A stretch of 14,255 bases of DNA from Sphingobium sp. (GCA_003248935.1 QFQF01000031.1:1-14255), one strand, 5' to 3'. Shown: positions 1 to 6,161, counted from the stretch's first letter. Notes: generated by a model from the letters alone, not told the origin. Made by a program: numbers and translations.

Positions 1-173
1 TTCTGGCGCGACCGTAGAAGGCAGCAACAAGTAAGATCTCGCGCCGGCTATCTGGGCGAGCTTGGCGTAGGATTCCGCCCCCTCCCGCAAACGCCCCCGA
101 GACGCGCTCGCGCGGCTCGATCGGAGCGCAGCGGAGATAGAGCGCGGCCCGCACGGGCGCGCTCGCGGGCACC

Positions 174-203
174 GATTAGTAGCTTAGCCGCTTAGTCGCT
201 TAA
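174..203. repeat. Four degenerate 8-bp-period repeats (GCTTAG core)
   Basis: GATTAG at 174-179, GCTTAG at 182-187, GCTTAG at 190-195 and GCTTAA at 198-203 recur with an exact 8-bp period. They lie about 110 bp before the HTH gene start, where GC content drops. They could be binding sites for that HTH protein, or plasmid-type iterons, but 8 bp is short for iterons and nothing else here looks like a replication origin. The periodicity is visible; the function is inference. Confidence 0.4.
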
Positions 204-277
204 TGTTATGCGAGGCGAATAGGATTATGAACGGAGCGAGAACAAGGGTCTTGTAAAGCGTCTCGTTACAGGGCACG

Positions 278-287
278 GAGTCGACTC
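278..287. promoter_or_regulatory. Palindrome GAGTCGACTC containing the expected R-M target site
   Basis: This perfect 10-bp palindrome is centred about 29 bp before the ATG of the HTH gene at 312. Its core GTCGAC (280-285) is the sequence cut by XamI, the namesake of the endonuclease family encoded downstream. It could be an operator for the HTH protein or a methylation-sensitive control site. GTCGAC is common in this window (18 sites by my count), so chance is also possible. Confidence 0.35.
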
Positions 288-311
288 ATCGCGTCGCTGC
301 TCGGGGATGAT

Positions 312-614
312 ATGAACGCCACGGCTGCAAGTCCGGCTCATCCTGGATCGTTCGTCAGGGATAAGGTCGTTGGGGCGCTTGGTCTATCGGTCACGGATGC
401 CGCTCAAGCCCTCGGCGTCACGCGGCCCGCCTTGTCGGCGCTCCTTAATGGACGCGCGCATCTGTCGCCGGAAATGGCATTGCGGATAGAAAAGGCGTTC
501 GGCGTATCGGTCGAAACGCTCATGCGGATGCAGAATCGGTTCGACATTGCTGAAATCAGAAAGCGGGCAGGGGACATTCACGTTCCCCGCTACCGCTCGG
601 CCGCTGGGCGGTAA
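312..614 (+). CDS. higA: HigA/VapI-family HTH protein, probable regulator of the R-M operon
   Basis: This 100-residue DNA-binding protein is of the HigA (antitoxin) family of XRE regulators. The N-terminal HPG near residue 10 and the run LSVTDAAQALGVTRPALSAL (25-44), followed by LNGRAHLSPEMALRIEKAFGVS, are the typical HigA helix-turn-helix. HigA proteins normally neutralise a HigB ribonuclease encoded just upstream and repress their own promoter. No intact higB is visible here. The gene instead sits 11 bp before a DNA methyltransferase gene on the same strand, so a role as controller of the restriction-modification operon is more likely than classical antitoxin function. The ATG follows GGGG at 304-307 at a usable distance. 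Family is clear; the controller role is inference. Confidence 0.85.
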   Translation: MNATAASPAHPGSFVRDKVVGALGLSVTDAAQALGVTRPALSALLNGRAHLSPEMALRIEKAFGVSVETLMRMQNRFDIAEIRKRAGDIHVPRYRSAAGR

Positions 615-625
615 GGGGAAAGTCT

Positions 626-2284
626 ATGGCGACCGCAACTACACCAAGCGCGCTAGTTCGATTGACAGGGGGGCAGGGCGACCTCTGGAACGAGTTCGCC
701 GCGATCTTCCCGACGGAGCAAGCCCTGGCGTCGACCGCTATGGCCCTTGGCGCTGATGCGGTCGGGGCGCTTTCAATGCAGGAACGCGCGCTCGTGGGTG
801 CGGCGAAAGCGCCCGCTCGTTCCACTCTCAATGCCCTTGTCGAGCTGATCCGTGACGGGCAGGACCCGCTCGGCGACGCCTTTTGCGCGCTGCGAACGCC
901 GGCGATACGACGCGAAAACGGCGCGACCTACACTCCGGCCCCGATCGTCGAAACGATGGTCGACTGGGCGTCCGCCGGCACTCCGGCCCGCGTTGTCGAC
1001 CCTGGCGTCGGTTCGGCGCGCTTCCTGATGCGCGCCGCGGTGGCGTTCCCAAAAGCCGAGCTGGTCGGGATCGACATTGACCCGCTCGCGGCGCTGGTCG
1101 CGCGCGCCAACCTGGCCGCGATCGGCGCGGCCCCGCGCGCGCGTATCGTGCTCGGCGACTTTCGGCGCTTCGGCGACACGACAACGGGACGGACACTCTA
1201 CATCGGCAACCCGCCCTATGTGCGGCATCATCAGATACCGCCGAAGTGGAAGGATTGGCTGTTCACCGAAGCCGCTAGCATCGGCCTCCCGGCCAGCAAG
1301 CTCGCCGGCCTGCACGTCTATTTCTACCTGGCGACCGTGTTGAAGGCGAAGCCAAGGGACTATGGCGCTTTCATCACCGCGGCCGAGTGGCTGGACGTGA
1401 ACTATGGCGCGCTCGTCCGCGGCCTGGTCCTCAACCAGCTCGGTGGGCAAAGCGTGACGGTGATCGAGCCGACCGCACAACCCTTTCCGGACGCCGCGAC
1501 GACGGCCGCGATTACGACGTTCGAGATCGGCGCCAAGTCCAAGTCGGTATTCTTTCGCCGGGTCGACAGCCTCGGCGACCTCAACAGCCTCGGCAAAGGG
1601 CGCAAGGTCCATCGCGATCGTCTCGCCGTCGAATCGCGCTGGTCTTTCCTCACGCACGAAACGCCCAAAGCCCCGGAAGGCTATGTTGAGCTGGGGGAGC
1701 TGTGCCGGGTTCATCGCGGCACCGTCACCGGCGCGAACGAAGTGTGGATCGCCGGCGAGCATAGCGCCGGCCTGCCGGACTCGGTGCTGTTCCCGACTGT
1801 CACGCGCGCGCGCGACGTGCTGGATGCCGCGGGCATCCTCGCCGATCCGGGGAAGCTCCGCCGGGTCATCGACCTCCCGCCCGACCTCGATGAACTCGAC
1901 ACGGCCGAACGCAACGCGGTGAGGCGGTTCCTCAAGGTCGCGCGCCAGATGGGCGCGAACAAGGGTTACGTCGCCAGCCACCGCAAGGCGTGGTGGTCCG
2001 TGGGGCTGCGCCGCGCCGCGCCGATCATTTCAACCTACATGGCGCGCCGGCCGCCGGCCTTCGTGATGAACCAGGTCGATGCCCGGCATATCAACATCGC
2101 GCACGGGCTTTATCCTCGCGATGCCATGAGTGAGCGAGTGAAGCAGGCGCTGGTCGACTTCCTCCAAAGCAACATTTCTCAACGGTCCGGCCGCACCTAT
2201 GCTGGTGGTTTGACGAAGTTCGAGCCGCGCGAGATGGAGCGTTTGATTGTGCCTGGCCCCGCAATTTTGGAGGCGGTCGCCTGA
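626..2284 (+). CDS. N6-adenine DNA methyltransferase (gamma class), R-M modification subunit
   Basis: This 552-residue SAM-dependent methyltransferase is predicted to methylate adenine in the target of the partner endonuclease. Motifs appear in gamma-class order: GATYTP (motif X, about 99-104), VVDPGVGSARF (motif I, SAM binding, 123-133), LVGIDIDPLA (motif II, about 146-155), LGDFR (176-180) and the catalytic NPPY at 195-198. The remaining C-terminal half probably holds the target-recognition region. The start has a good ribosome site (AAGGGGAAA, 613-621) that overlaps the stop of the HTH gene. Its TGA overlaps the ATG of the endonuclease by one base (TGATG), which implies translational coupling so that methylase is made first. 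By analogy with XamI and SalI systems the product would be GTCG(m6A)C. Class is clear; specificity is inferred from the partner. Confidence 0.92.
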   Translation: MATATTPSALVRLTGGQGDLWNEFAAIFPTEQALASTAMALGADAVGALSMQERALVGAAKAPARSTLNALVELIRDGQDPLGDAFCALRTPAIRRENGATYTPAPIVETMVDWASAGTPARVVDPGVGSARFLMRAAVAFPKAELVGIDIDPLAALVARANLAAIGAAPRARIVLGDFRRFGDTTTGRTLYIGNPPYVRHHQIPPKWKDWLFTEAASIGLPASKLAGLHVYFYLATVLKAKPRDYGAFITAAEWLDVNYGALVRGLVLNQLGGQSVTVIEPTAQPFPDAATTAAITTFEIGAKSKSVFFRRVDSLGDLNSLGKGRKVHRDRLAVESRWSFLTHETPKAPEGYVELGELCRVHRGTVTGANEVWIAGEHSAGLPDSVLFPTVTRARDVLDAAGILADPGKLRRVIDLPPDLDELDTAERNAVRRFLKVARQMGANKGYVASHRKAWWSVGLRRAAPIISTYMARRPPAFVMNQVDARHINIAHGLYPRDAMSERVKQALVDFLQSNISQRSGRTYAGGLTKFEPREMERLIVPGPAILEAVA

Positions 2285-3195
2285 TGATTGAGCCGCCGCA
2301 TTGGACCTCGGAACAGCTCGAAGTCGACCGCGCCAAAGCCAGCGCCGCCTTTACTAAGGAACGCCTAGAGGAGCCGCTGGAGGATTATCTCGAAGCCTTT
2401 GACGTCTATCAGGGCTATGTCGAGGAGCTGCTGGAGGCGACGGTCGATTTGTCCGACCTGGACACGCCGGCCCTCGATGTGCTCGGCGATCCGCGCCTGC
2501 TTGAAGCGTTCCGCTACTTGGCAGCGCCGCCGATCTCGGCCGACGACTACAAGGTGTTGGCCGACGTTCGCTCTTTCTCACGATCCCAGCTCGACCGCTC
2601 GCCTGCTGCTGTTCAACGCCTGCTCGGCGTCGTGCGGCAGGTGCTCGACCGCCGCCGCTTCGCTTGGGTGGTGGAAGGGCGCGCGCCGACCGAAGCCGAA
2701 CGGAGCGCGGCGGTGATGGCGTCGGCTGCGCTGATGGCGGCGAGCCGCACGCAAACCGGCCGTCGCACGAAGGGCAAGGATCAACAGGAAGGGGCGGTGA
2801 AGGCCGCGCTGCGTGAGCTGGGCTTCACCGAAGTAACTTCGCGCTCGATCCCGAACATTTCTCACGCTCCGGCTGCGGGCGAGTTCTGCGGTGAAAGCCG
2901 GTTGGGGACGCGGAAGGGGGACATCATCGTCCGCCTGTGGGACCAGCGCGTCATGCCAATCGAATGCAAGGTGTCCAACTCGTCGACCAACTCGGTCAAA
3001 CGCCTCAACAACGATGCGGCGGTGAAGGCCGCGAGCTGGAAGGTCGATTTCGGCCTGCGGCAAGTCGTGCCGACCGCCATGCTGAGCGGGGTCTATAAGC
3101 TGCACAACCTGATCGACGCCCAAGATCGCGGCCTGACGATCTTCTGGGCGCACGATCTTCAAGCCATGACGGACTGGATCGCCGCCACGCGATAG
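2284..3195 (+). CDS. XamI-family type II restriction endonuclease
   Basis: This 303-residue protein resembles the XamI restriction endonuclease family and would cut unmodified DNA, probably at GTCGAC, which XamI (a SalI isoschizomer) recognises. The nuclease core is visible as GDIIV (D213) and IECKVS (E227, K229), a PD-(D/E)XK metal site, preceded by a helix with QQEGAVKAALRELGF (about 167-181). The N-terminal 150 residues are acidic and helical with many Leu-Glu runs. It starts inside the methyltransferase stop and ends 18 bp before a convergent small gene. The pairing with an adenine methyltransferase supports a complete type II system. Family assignment rests on overall resemblance and context and is fairly secure; the target is inferred. 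Confidence 0.82.
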   Translation: MIEPPHWTSEQLEVDRAKASAAFTKERLEEPLEDYLEAFDVYQGYVEELLEATVDLSDLDTPALDVLGDPRLLEAFRYLAAPPISADDYKVLADVRSFSRSQLDRSPAAVQRLLGVVRQVLDRRRFAWVVEGRAPTEAERSAAVMASAALMAASRTQTGRRTKGKDQQEGAVKAALRELGFTEVTSRSIPNISHAPAAGEFCGESRLGTRKGDIIVRLWDQRVMPIECKVSNSSTNSVKRLNNDAAVKAASWKVDFGLRQVVPTAMLSGVYKLHNLIDAQDRGLTIFWAHDLQAMTDWIAATR

Positions 3196-3213
3196 GGGGG
3201 ATGGGGGAGGGGG
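3195..3213 (+). other. G-run between convergent stop codons
   Basis: The bases from the last base of the restriction gene stop to the stop of the small RHH-like gene are almost pure G, in runs of 6, 5 and 5 separated by AT and A. No T-rich terminator is present between these convergent genes. The run might form a G-rich secondary structure or simply be a slippage-prone tract. Confidence 0.4.
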
Positions 3214-3375
3214 CTACTTACGCTTGGCGCTGTAGCCCTCCCACATTTCCTCAAACAGCTTCCGCAAGCTCACCTTCCGGCGCGCTGCCTCATCCTTCAC
3301 GGCCGCCGCCATTTCTGGTGAGAGGCTGATGCCGACGATCTGCCGGTTGCGCTGCGGTTCAGGTGCTTTTGCCAT
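3214..3375 (-). CDS. Small ribbon-helix-helix-like DNA-binding protein (53 aa)
   Basis: This 53-residue basic protein starts MAKAPEPQRNRQIVGISLS and continues PEMAAAVKDEAARRKVSLRK, then an acidic-aromatic helix FEEMWEGY and a basic tail. A short beta strand (QIVGISLS) followed by two helices is the pattern of Arc/CopG/ParG-type ribbon-helix-helix repressors, often plasmid maintenance or autoregulatory proteins. The basic N-terminus would be a flexible DNA-contacting tail. The start (CAT at 3373-3375) has AAAGGTG just upstream, a rather close ribosome site. Two GTCGAC sites, one inside the palindrome TTGTCGACAA (3382-3391), lie directly before the start and may be its operator. It is convergent with the restriction gene and downstream of the nuclease-like gene. 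Fold is inferred from pattern; partner unknown. Confidence 0.62.
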   Translation of the reverse strand: MAKAPEPQRNRQIVGISLSPEMAAAVKDEAARRKVSLRKLFEEMWEGYSAKRK

Positions 3376-3381
3376 GCACCT

Positions 3382-3397
3382 TTGTCGACAAGTCGAC
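3382..3397. promoter_or_regulatory. Candidate operator: TTGTCGACAA plus a second GTCGAC
   Basis: TTGTCGACAA (3382-3391) is a perfect 10-bp palindrome, followed at once by GTCGAC (3392-3397). The pair is centred about 15 bp before the start of the small RHH-like gene. Short adjacent palindromes before the gene are typical of ribbon-helix-helix autoregulation. Both are also expected recognition sites of the neighbouring endonuclease, so an alternative is coupling to methylation state or chance. Confidence 0.3.
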
Positions 3398-3438
3398 CGC
3401 GCGCGTCAAACGAGAAGCACGGCCGGGGATCTCCGCAT

Positions 3439-3459
3439 GGCCAGGCCGAAGGCCAGGCC
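3439..3459. repeat. Hairpin: two GGCCAGGCC arms around GAA
   Basis: GGCCAGGCC at 3439-3447 and again at 3451-3459 flank GAA. They can be read as a direct repeat, or as a stem of four plus four GC pairs around one mismatch with a 3-nt loop. It lies between the nuclease-like gene and the small RHH-like gene. No T-run follows, so it is not an obvious terminator; it may be an attenuator, an RNA-stabilising hairpin or a protein site. Confidence 0.4.
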
Positions 3460-3489
3460 CCAAGGGTTGGGTGGGTGGGATAAAGGCGC

Positions 3490-3506
3490 GGCCGCCCTGG
3501 GCGGCC
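3490..3506 (-). terminator. Possible weak terminator after the nuclease-like gene
   Basis: The inverted repeat GGCCGCCC-T-GGGCGGCC lies 5 bp beyond the stop of the minus-strand nuclease-like gene. In the minus-strand transcript it is followed by GCGCCTTTATCC, a short, interrupted U-stretch. The stem is strong but the U-tract is poor, so termination would be partial, and the small RHH-like gene beyond it may still be co-transcribed. Confidence 0.35.
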
Positions 3507-3511
3507 TCCAT

Positions 3512-4078
3512 CTATGGCGTCACCTGACCGCGAAGCAGCAGCTTGGCGACAACGGCCGAAACCTGGTTCTCGTAGCCGCCTTCCGCCATGCGACCGAGCC
3601 GGCCCCGTAGCCACTGCTCGTCATACAAATCCCATCCTTGAGCATCGAAGTGCTCCCGCAATGCGCCGCGGTCGGCGTCGCTAGTGATCTTGCCGCACGC
3701 CAAGCCGAGCCGAACGGTCGGCTCCTCTCGACAAGCACCGCTGTCGACAAATTGGCGACACAAGCGACCGAGCACCACGCGGCGCAGCTCGGGTTCGTTG
3801 AATAGCTTGTAGCGGCTAGGGGTATCTGGCTTTGGGTTGACGAACCCGCCGATCGCGACGCCGCGACTGTCGAGATAACTCTTGCACTCGATAACGCGCA
3901 AAAGGTTATCCCGGCCGCCATACGCCACGATGTCCAGTTCCCACCGGGGAGAAGAGGGACGGCCGATCGCGCGCTTCTCCTCCTTGGTCAGCTCGACCTT
4001 CACGGACGTTCTGACCCAATATCCTTCGTGCCAAAGGATTTCGCTGACGAGCTGCTCGAAGGCGTCCACGCTAAGCAC
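3512..4078 (-). CDS. PD-(D/E)XK nuclease-like protein coupled to the resolvase
   Basis: I do not recognise a named family. From the GTG at 4078 it is 188 residues. The visible core is WELDIVAYGG (D49) followed by RVIECKSY (E64, K66), the metal-binding arrangement of restriction-endonuclease-fold nucleases, with a preceding helix AFEQLVSEILWHEGYWVR (6-23) like that of Mrr-type nucleases. The C-terminal half (LGRLCRQF, DLYDEQWLRGRL) has no clear match. The open frame extends to an ATG at 4231, but that part is Ala/Pro/Ser/Arg-rich shadow sequence inside the resolvase gene. The GTG overlaps the last 8 bases of the resolvase gene, which points to translational coupling; a second GTG at 4069 is possible. 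Activity (cutting, nicking or DNA binding only) is unknown. Confidence 0.65.
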   Translation of the reverse strand: MLSVDAFEQLVSEILWHEGYWVRTSVKVELTKEEKRAIGRPSSPRWELDIVAYGGRDNLLRVIECKSYLDSRGVAIGGFVNPKPDTPSRYKLFNEPELRRVVLGRLCRQFVDSGACREEPTVRLGLACGKITSDADRGALREHFDAQGWDLYDEQWLRGRLGRMAEGGYENQVSAVVAKLLLRGQVTP

Positions 4079-4643
4079 CCACTCGCGCACGATGCTCGCG
4101 CAACACGCGCTGCACGGTCGAGCGCGACACGCGAAACAGGCTGGCAAGCTGGGCGGGGGAGCCCTGGCCGGACTCGGCCTTGGCGATGATCTCGGCGCGC
4201 TGGGGGCCGGTAAGGCTCGGCCGGCGTCCAAGGTGCCGTCCCGCCTTGCGCGCGTGATCGAGCCCGTTCATGGTCCGCTCGCGGATCATGGCGCGCTCGA
4301 ACTCGGCGAACGCCCCCAAGGTCTGCGTCATCAACCGGCCGGCGGGCGTGGTGGTGTCCACGGCTTCGGTCAGCGACCGGAACCCCGCGCCGGCGGCGGT
4401 GATCGCCTCCAGCGTGAACAGGAGATCACGGAGCGAGCGGGAAAGCCGGTCGAGCTTCCACACCACCAGCACGTCGCCGGGGTTCAACGCCCCGATCGCG
4501 CGCGCCAGCTCGGGCCGATCGGCCCGGCCACCCGACGCCTCCTCCTGGTAAATCGTCGCGCACCCCGCGTCGGTCAGCGCGCGGAGCTGCGGGTCGAGGT
4601 CCTGGGAGTCGCCGCGGGACACCCGCGCATAGCCGATTTCCAT
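4071..4643 (-). CDS. tnpR: Tn3-family serine resolvase / DNA invertase (TnpR-like)
   Basis: This 190-residue small serine recombinase catalyses site-specific recombination between two res sites and would resolve cointegrates or plasmid multimers. The catalytic serine is S9 in YARVS, with R7, and the second active-site block WKLDRLSRS carries R66 and R69. The dimer helix GRLMTQTLGAFAEFERAMI follows (102-120), then a C-terminal helix-turn-helix (GSPAQLASLFRVSRSTVQRV, 161-180). Length and order are those of an intact Tn3/gamma-delta-type resolvase. It reads away from a candidate res site at 4651-4736, the normal layout. No tnpA is present in the window, so it is either a transposon remnant or an independent multimer-resolution gene. 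GGGAG lies very close to the ATG. Confidence 0.93.
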   Translation of the reverse strand: MEIGYARVSRGDSQDLDPQLRALTDAGCATIYQEEASGGRADRPELARAIGALNPGDVLVVWKLDRLSRSLRDLLFTLEAITAAGAGFRSLTEAVDTTTPAGRLMTQTLGAFAEFERAMIRERTMNGLDHARKAGRHLGRRPSLTGPQRAEIIAKAESGQGSPAQLASLFRVSRSTVQRVLREHRARVGA

Positions 4644-4650
4644 GCTCCCG

Positions 4651-4736
4651 TTCTGACACGGGATTCTGACACCTGCAAACCCTTGAAAAACAGCGGGTGG
4701 GCTGCCGGTGTCAAAACCGACCGGTTATGACACGTT
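4651..4736. promoter_or_regulatory. Candidate res site of the serine resolvase
   Basis: Directly upstream of the resolvase are repeated TGACAC motifs: direct copies at 4654-4659 and 4667-4672 (each preceded by TTC), and an inverted pair GTGTCA 4708-4713 / TGACAC 4728-4733. The inverted pair frames a 26-bp near-perfect dyad whose inner arms are AACCG (4715-4719) and CGGTT (4722-4726), with central AC at 4720-4721. Size and symmetry fit a resolvase crossover subsite I, distal to the gene. The two copies next to the gene would belong to accessory subsites II and III. Resolvase promoters normally lie inside res, so this region probably also gives autoregulation. The symmetry is visible; subsite naming is inference. 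Confidence 0.65.
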
Positions 4737-4776
4737 GTCGGCTTAAGTGCGGTCGAGCGGATTGTTACCTGCGCCG

Positions 4777-6135
4777 TTACGATGCTGTCGATCGGAACAA
4801 GTCGACAATCGCCCGCGACGCGGCGGAACGTGCCACCACGACGTTCTCGCGGGCGGCGAGGCTGCCCCGCTCGGCATCGAGGAGTGACGTGAGATCGAGA
4901 GCTCCGGCGTCGTAGGTGCGCCGCGCCGTCGCCTCCGCTCGGGTGAGCGCGGCGGCGGCGGCGGCTTGGCGGTCCGCTTCCGCGGTACGGCGCGCGAGCG
5001 TCGCGCCGGCGGTCTCCACCTCCGCCCCGGCGCGTAACAACGAGAGACGGTAGTTAGCCAGCGCCTCGCGGCGCTGGCCCTTCGCCTGGGCTATGGCGGC
5101 ATCCACCCGCCCGAAGTCGAATAGCGTCACCCCTAGTCCGCCTTGGCCCTGGGCGGCAGTGGCCGCGCCGGTGAACAATGCGGCGGGCGCGCTCGCCACG
5201 GTCGCGATCAGGCCGGCAAGAGACAGTTTGGGCCAGCGTTGGGCGCGGGCGATCGAGATGCCCGCGTCCGCCGCGGCCAAGCGCCGTTCGGCGGCAAGCA
5301 CATCGGGCCGCCCGCTCAAGGTCACCTCGAGCCCCCCGAGCGCGGGGCCGGTGGGCAGGATAGGCCGCTCTGGCGACGGCAGAGCCGATAGGCTGCGCGC
5401 TGTTGCGGCGTCGCCGATCAGCACGCCCAAGCGCGCCACCTCGCCAGCGAACAGCGCCTCCAGGACCGGGATGGTCGCCTGTGCGCCCTCTGTCTCGCCG
5501 GTCAGGCGGTCCAGCTCCAGCGGTGCGACGACGCCGGCGTCGACCCGTAGCCGGATAGCCTGGCGCTGGCGCTCCAGGCTGGCCGCGCGCGCCTTCGCGA
5601 TCGTAATACGCTGTTGCAGCTCGCGGATGTTGAGGCACGCGGCCGCAGTGTCCGCGGCGACCGCGACGCGCGCGGCCGCCACGTCGGCCTGTGCCGCCTC
5701 GACGCTTGCCCGCGCCGCCCGGCGCTTCGGTCCGGCCCCGAAGAGGTCGATCTCCCAAGAGGCAGTCGCACGAACGTCGTAACGCTCCACGTCCCGCTGG
5801 AATCCCGGAAAGCCGGCGAATGGCCTGATCTGCGGGTCCTCCAGGGACTGACGGATAGCCGCCGCGCTTGCGCCTACTCCGATCGCGGGCAGGAGTGAGG
5901 CGCGGGTCGCGCGCGCGCTCGCCGCCGCCTGATCCAGCCGGGCCGACGCGATCTCCACGTCCAGCCCGGCGTCGAGCGCACGCATGACAGCCTGGTCGAT
6001 CAGCGGGTCGCCAAAGGCACGCCACCACGGGGAAGGAGCTGCTTCGGGTCGCTGGCTCACGTCCGGGACTTGTGCGGCGGATGGCTCCGCCACCAAGATC
6101 GCGGGAAGGAGTAAGAGCGGAATCAGGTTTCGCAT
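4777..6135 (-). CDS. Outer-membrane efflux channel, OprM/NodT family
   Basis: This 452-residue trimeric outer-membrane factor of a tripartite RND system would form the exit duct through periplasm and outer membrane. The N-terminus from the ATG at 6135 is a Sec signal (MRNLIPLLLLPAILVAEPSAA, probable cleavage after A21); it has no lipobox, unlike OprM itself. Family signs are WWRAFGDPLIDQAVMRALDA, ASARLDQAAASARATRASLLP, SWEIDLFGAGPKR, GRPDVLAAERRLAAADAGIS and the second-repeat GVTLFDFGRVDAAIAQAK, i.e. the duplicated helical-hairpin structure. The longer frame from the TTG at 6171 adds residues encoded by operator DNA and is rejected. It is transcribed divergently from tetR, with the TetR operator 3 bp upstream of its ATG. 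Confidence 0.93.
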   Translation of the reverse strand: MRNLIPLLLLPAILVAEPSAAQVPDVSQRPEAAPSPWWRAFGDPLIDQAVMRALDAGLDVEIASARLDQAAASARATRASLLPAIGVGASAAAIRQSLEDPQIRPFAGFPGFQRDVERYDVRATASWEIDLFGAGPKRRAARASVEAAQADVAAARVAVAADTAAACLNIRELQQRITIAKARAASLERQRQAIRLRVDAGVVAPLELDRLTGETEGAQATIPVLEALFAGEVARLGVLIGDAATARSLSALPSPERPILPTGPALGGLEVTLSGRPDVLAAERRLAAADAGISIARAQRWPKLSLAGLIATVASAPAALFTGAATAAQGQGGLGVTLFDFGRVDAAIAQAKGQRREALANYRLSLLRAGAEVETAGATLARRTAEADRQAAAAAALTRAEATARRTYDAGALDLTSLLDAERGSLAARENVVVARSAASRAIVDLFRSTAS

Positions 6136-6137
6136 CG

Positions 6138-6161
6138 GTGACGATTGCCGTATAACGTCAC
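6138..6161. promoter_or_regulatory. TetR-type operator 1, tetR/channel divergent promoter
   Basis: GTGACG (6138-6143), N12, CGTCAC (6156-6161) form a 24-bp inverted repeat between the divergent channel gene and tetR. The same repeat with the same spacing occurs before the fusion-protein gene. Inside it TATAAC (plus, 6151-6156) and its complement GTTATA (minus) could serve as -10 elements in both directions. Binding here would block the channel gene and probably tetR itself. The match to the second site is exact in both 6-bp arms. Confidence 0.8.

Larger units (their letters stand above)
1..311. other. Non-coding or edge region before the R-M operon; no confident gene
   Basis: I see no supportable complete gene here. 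On the plus strand a short frame ends with TAA at 32-34 and could be the last codons of a gene to the left. On the minus strand a frame is open from about 183 to the left edge. Its only plausible start is TTG at 90, and its translation contains AESYAKLAQIAGARSYLLL, which looks protein-like but matches nothing I recognise. The two readings overlap on opposite strands, so at most one is real. Bases 100-170 are a very CG-rich run. The right part (170-311) is richer in AT, carries 8-bp-period repeats and a palindrome (listed separately), and should contain the promoter of the HTH gene. Confidence 0.5.

Noticed and set aside
773..1981. Long minus-strand open frame (about 400 codons) opposite the methyltransferase
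   Set aside because: It lies fully antisense to a gene with clear motifs, has Arg/Gly/Ala-rich sequence without domains, and is typical of GC-rich shadow frames.
3407..3529. Short minus-strand frame starting just after the nuclease-like gene stop
   Set aside because: About 50 Gly/Pro/Arg-rich residues encoded by two hairpins, with no ribosome site or recognisable pattern.
4079..4231. N-terminal extension of the nuclease-like gene to the ATG at 4231
   Set aside because: The added residues are Ala/Pro/Ser/Arg/Cys-rich, produced by the alternative frame of the resolvase HTH region; the GTG at 4078 gives a normal start.
3882..4730. Plus-strand open frame (about 280 codons) across the nuclease and resolvase genes
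   Set aside because: It is antisense to two genes with catalytic motifs and crosses the res site; composition is shadow-like.
4071..4736. Complete Tn3 transposon
   Set aside because: A resolvase and probable res site are present, but no transposase and no 38-bp-type terminal inverted repeats could be seen in the window.
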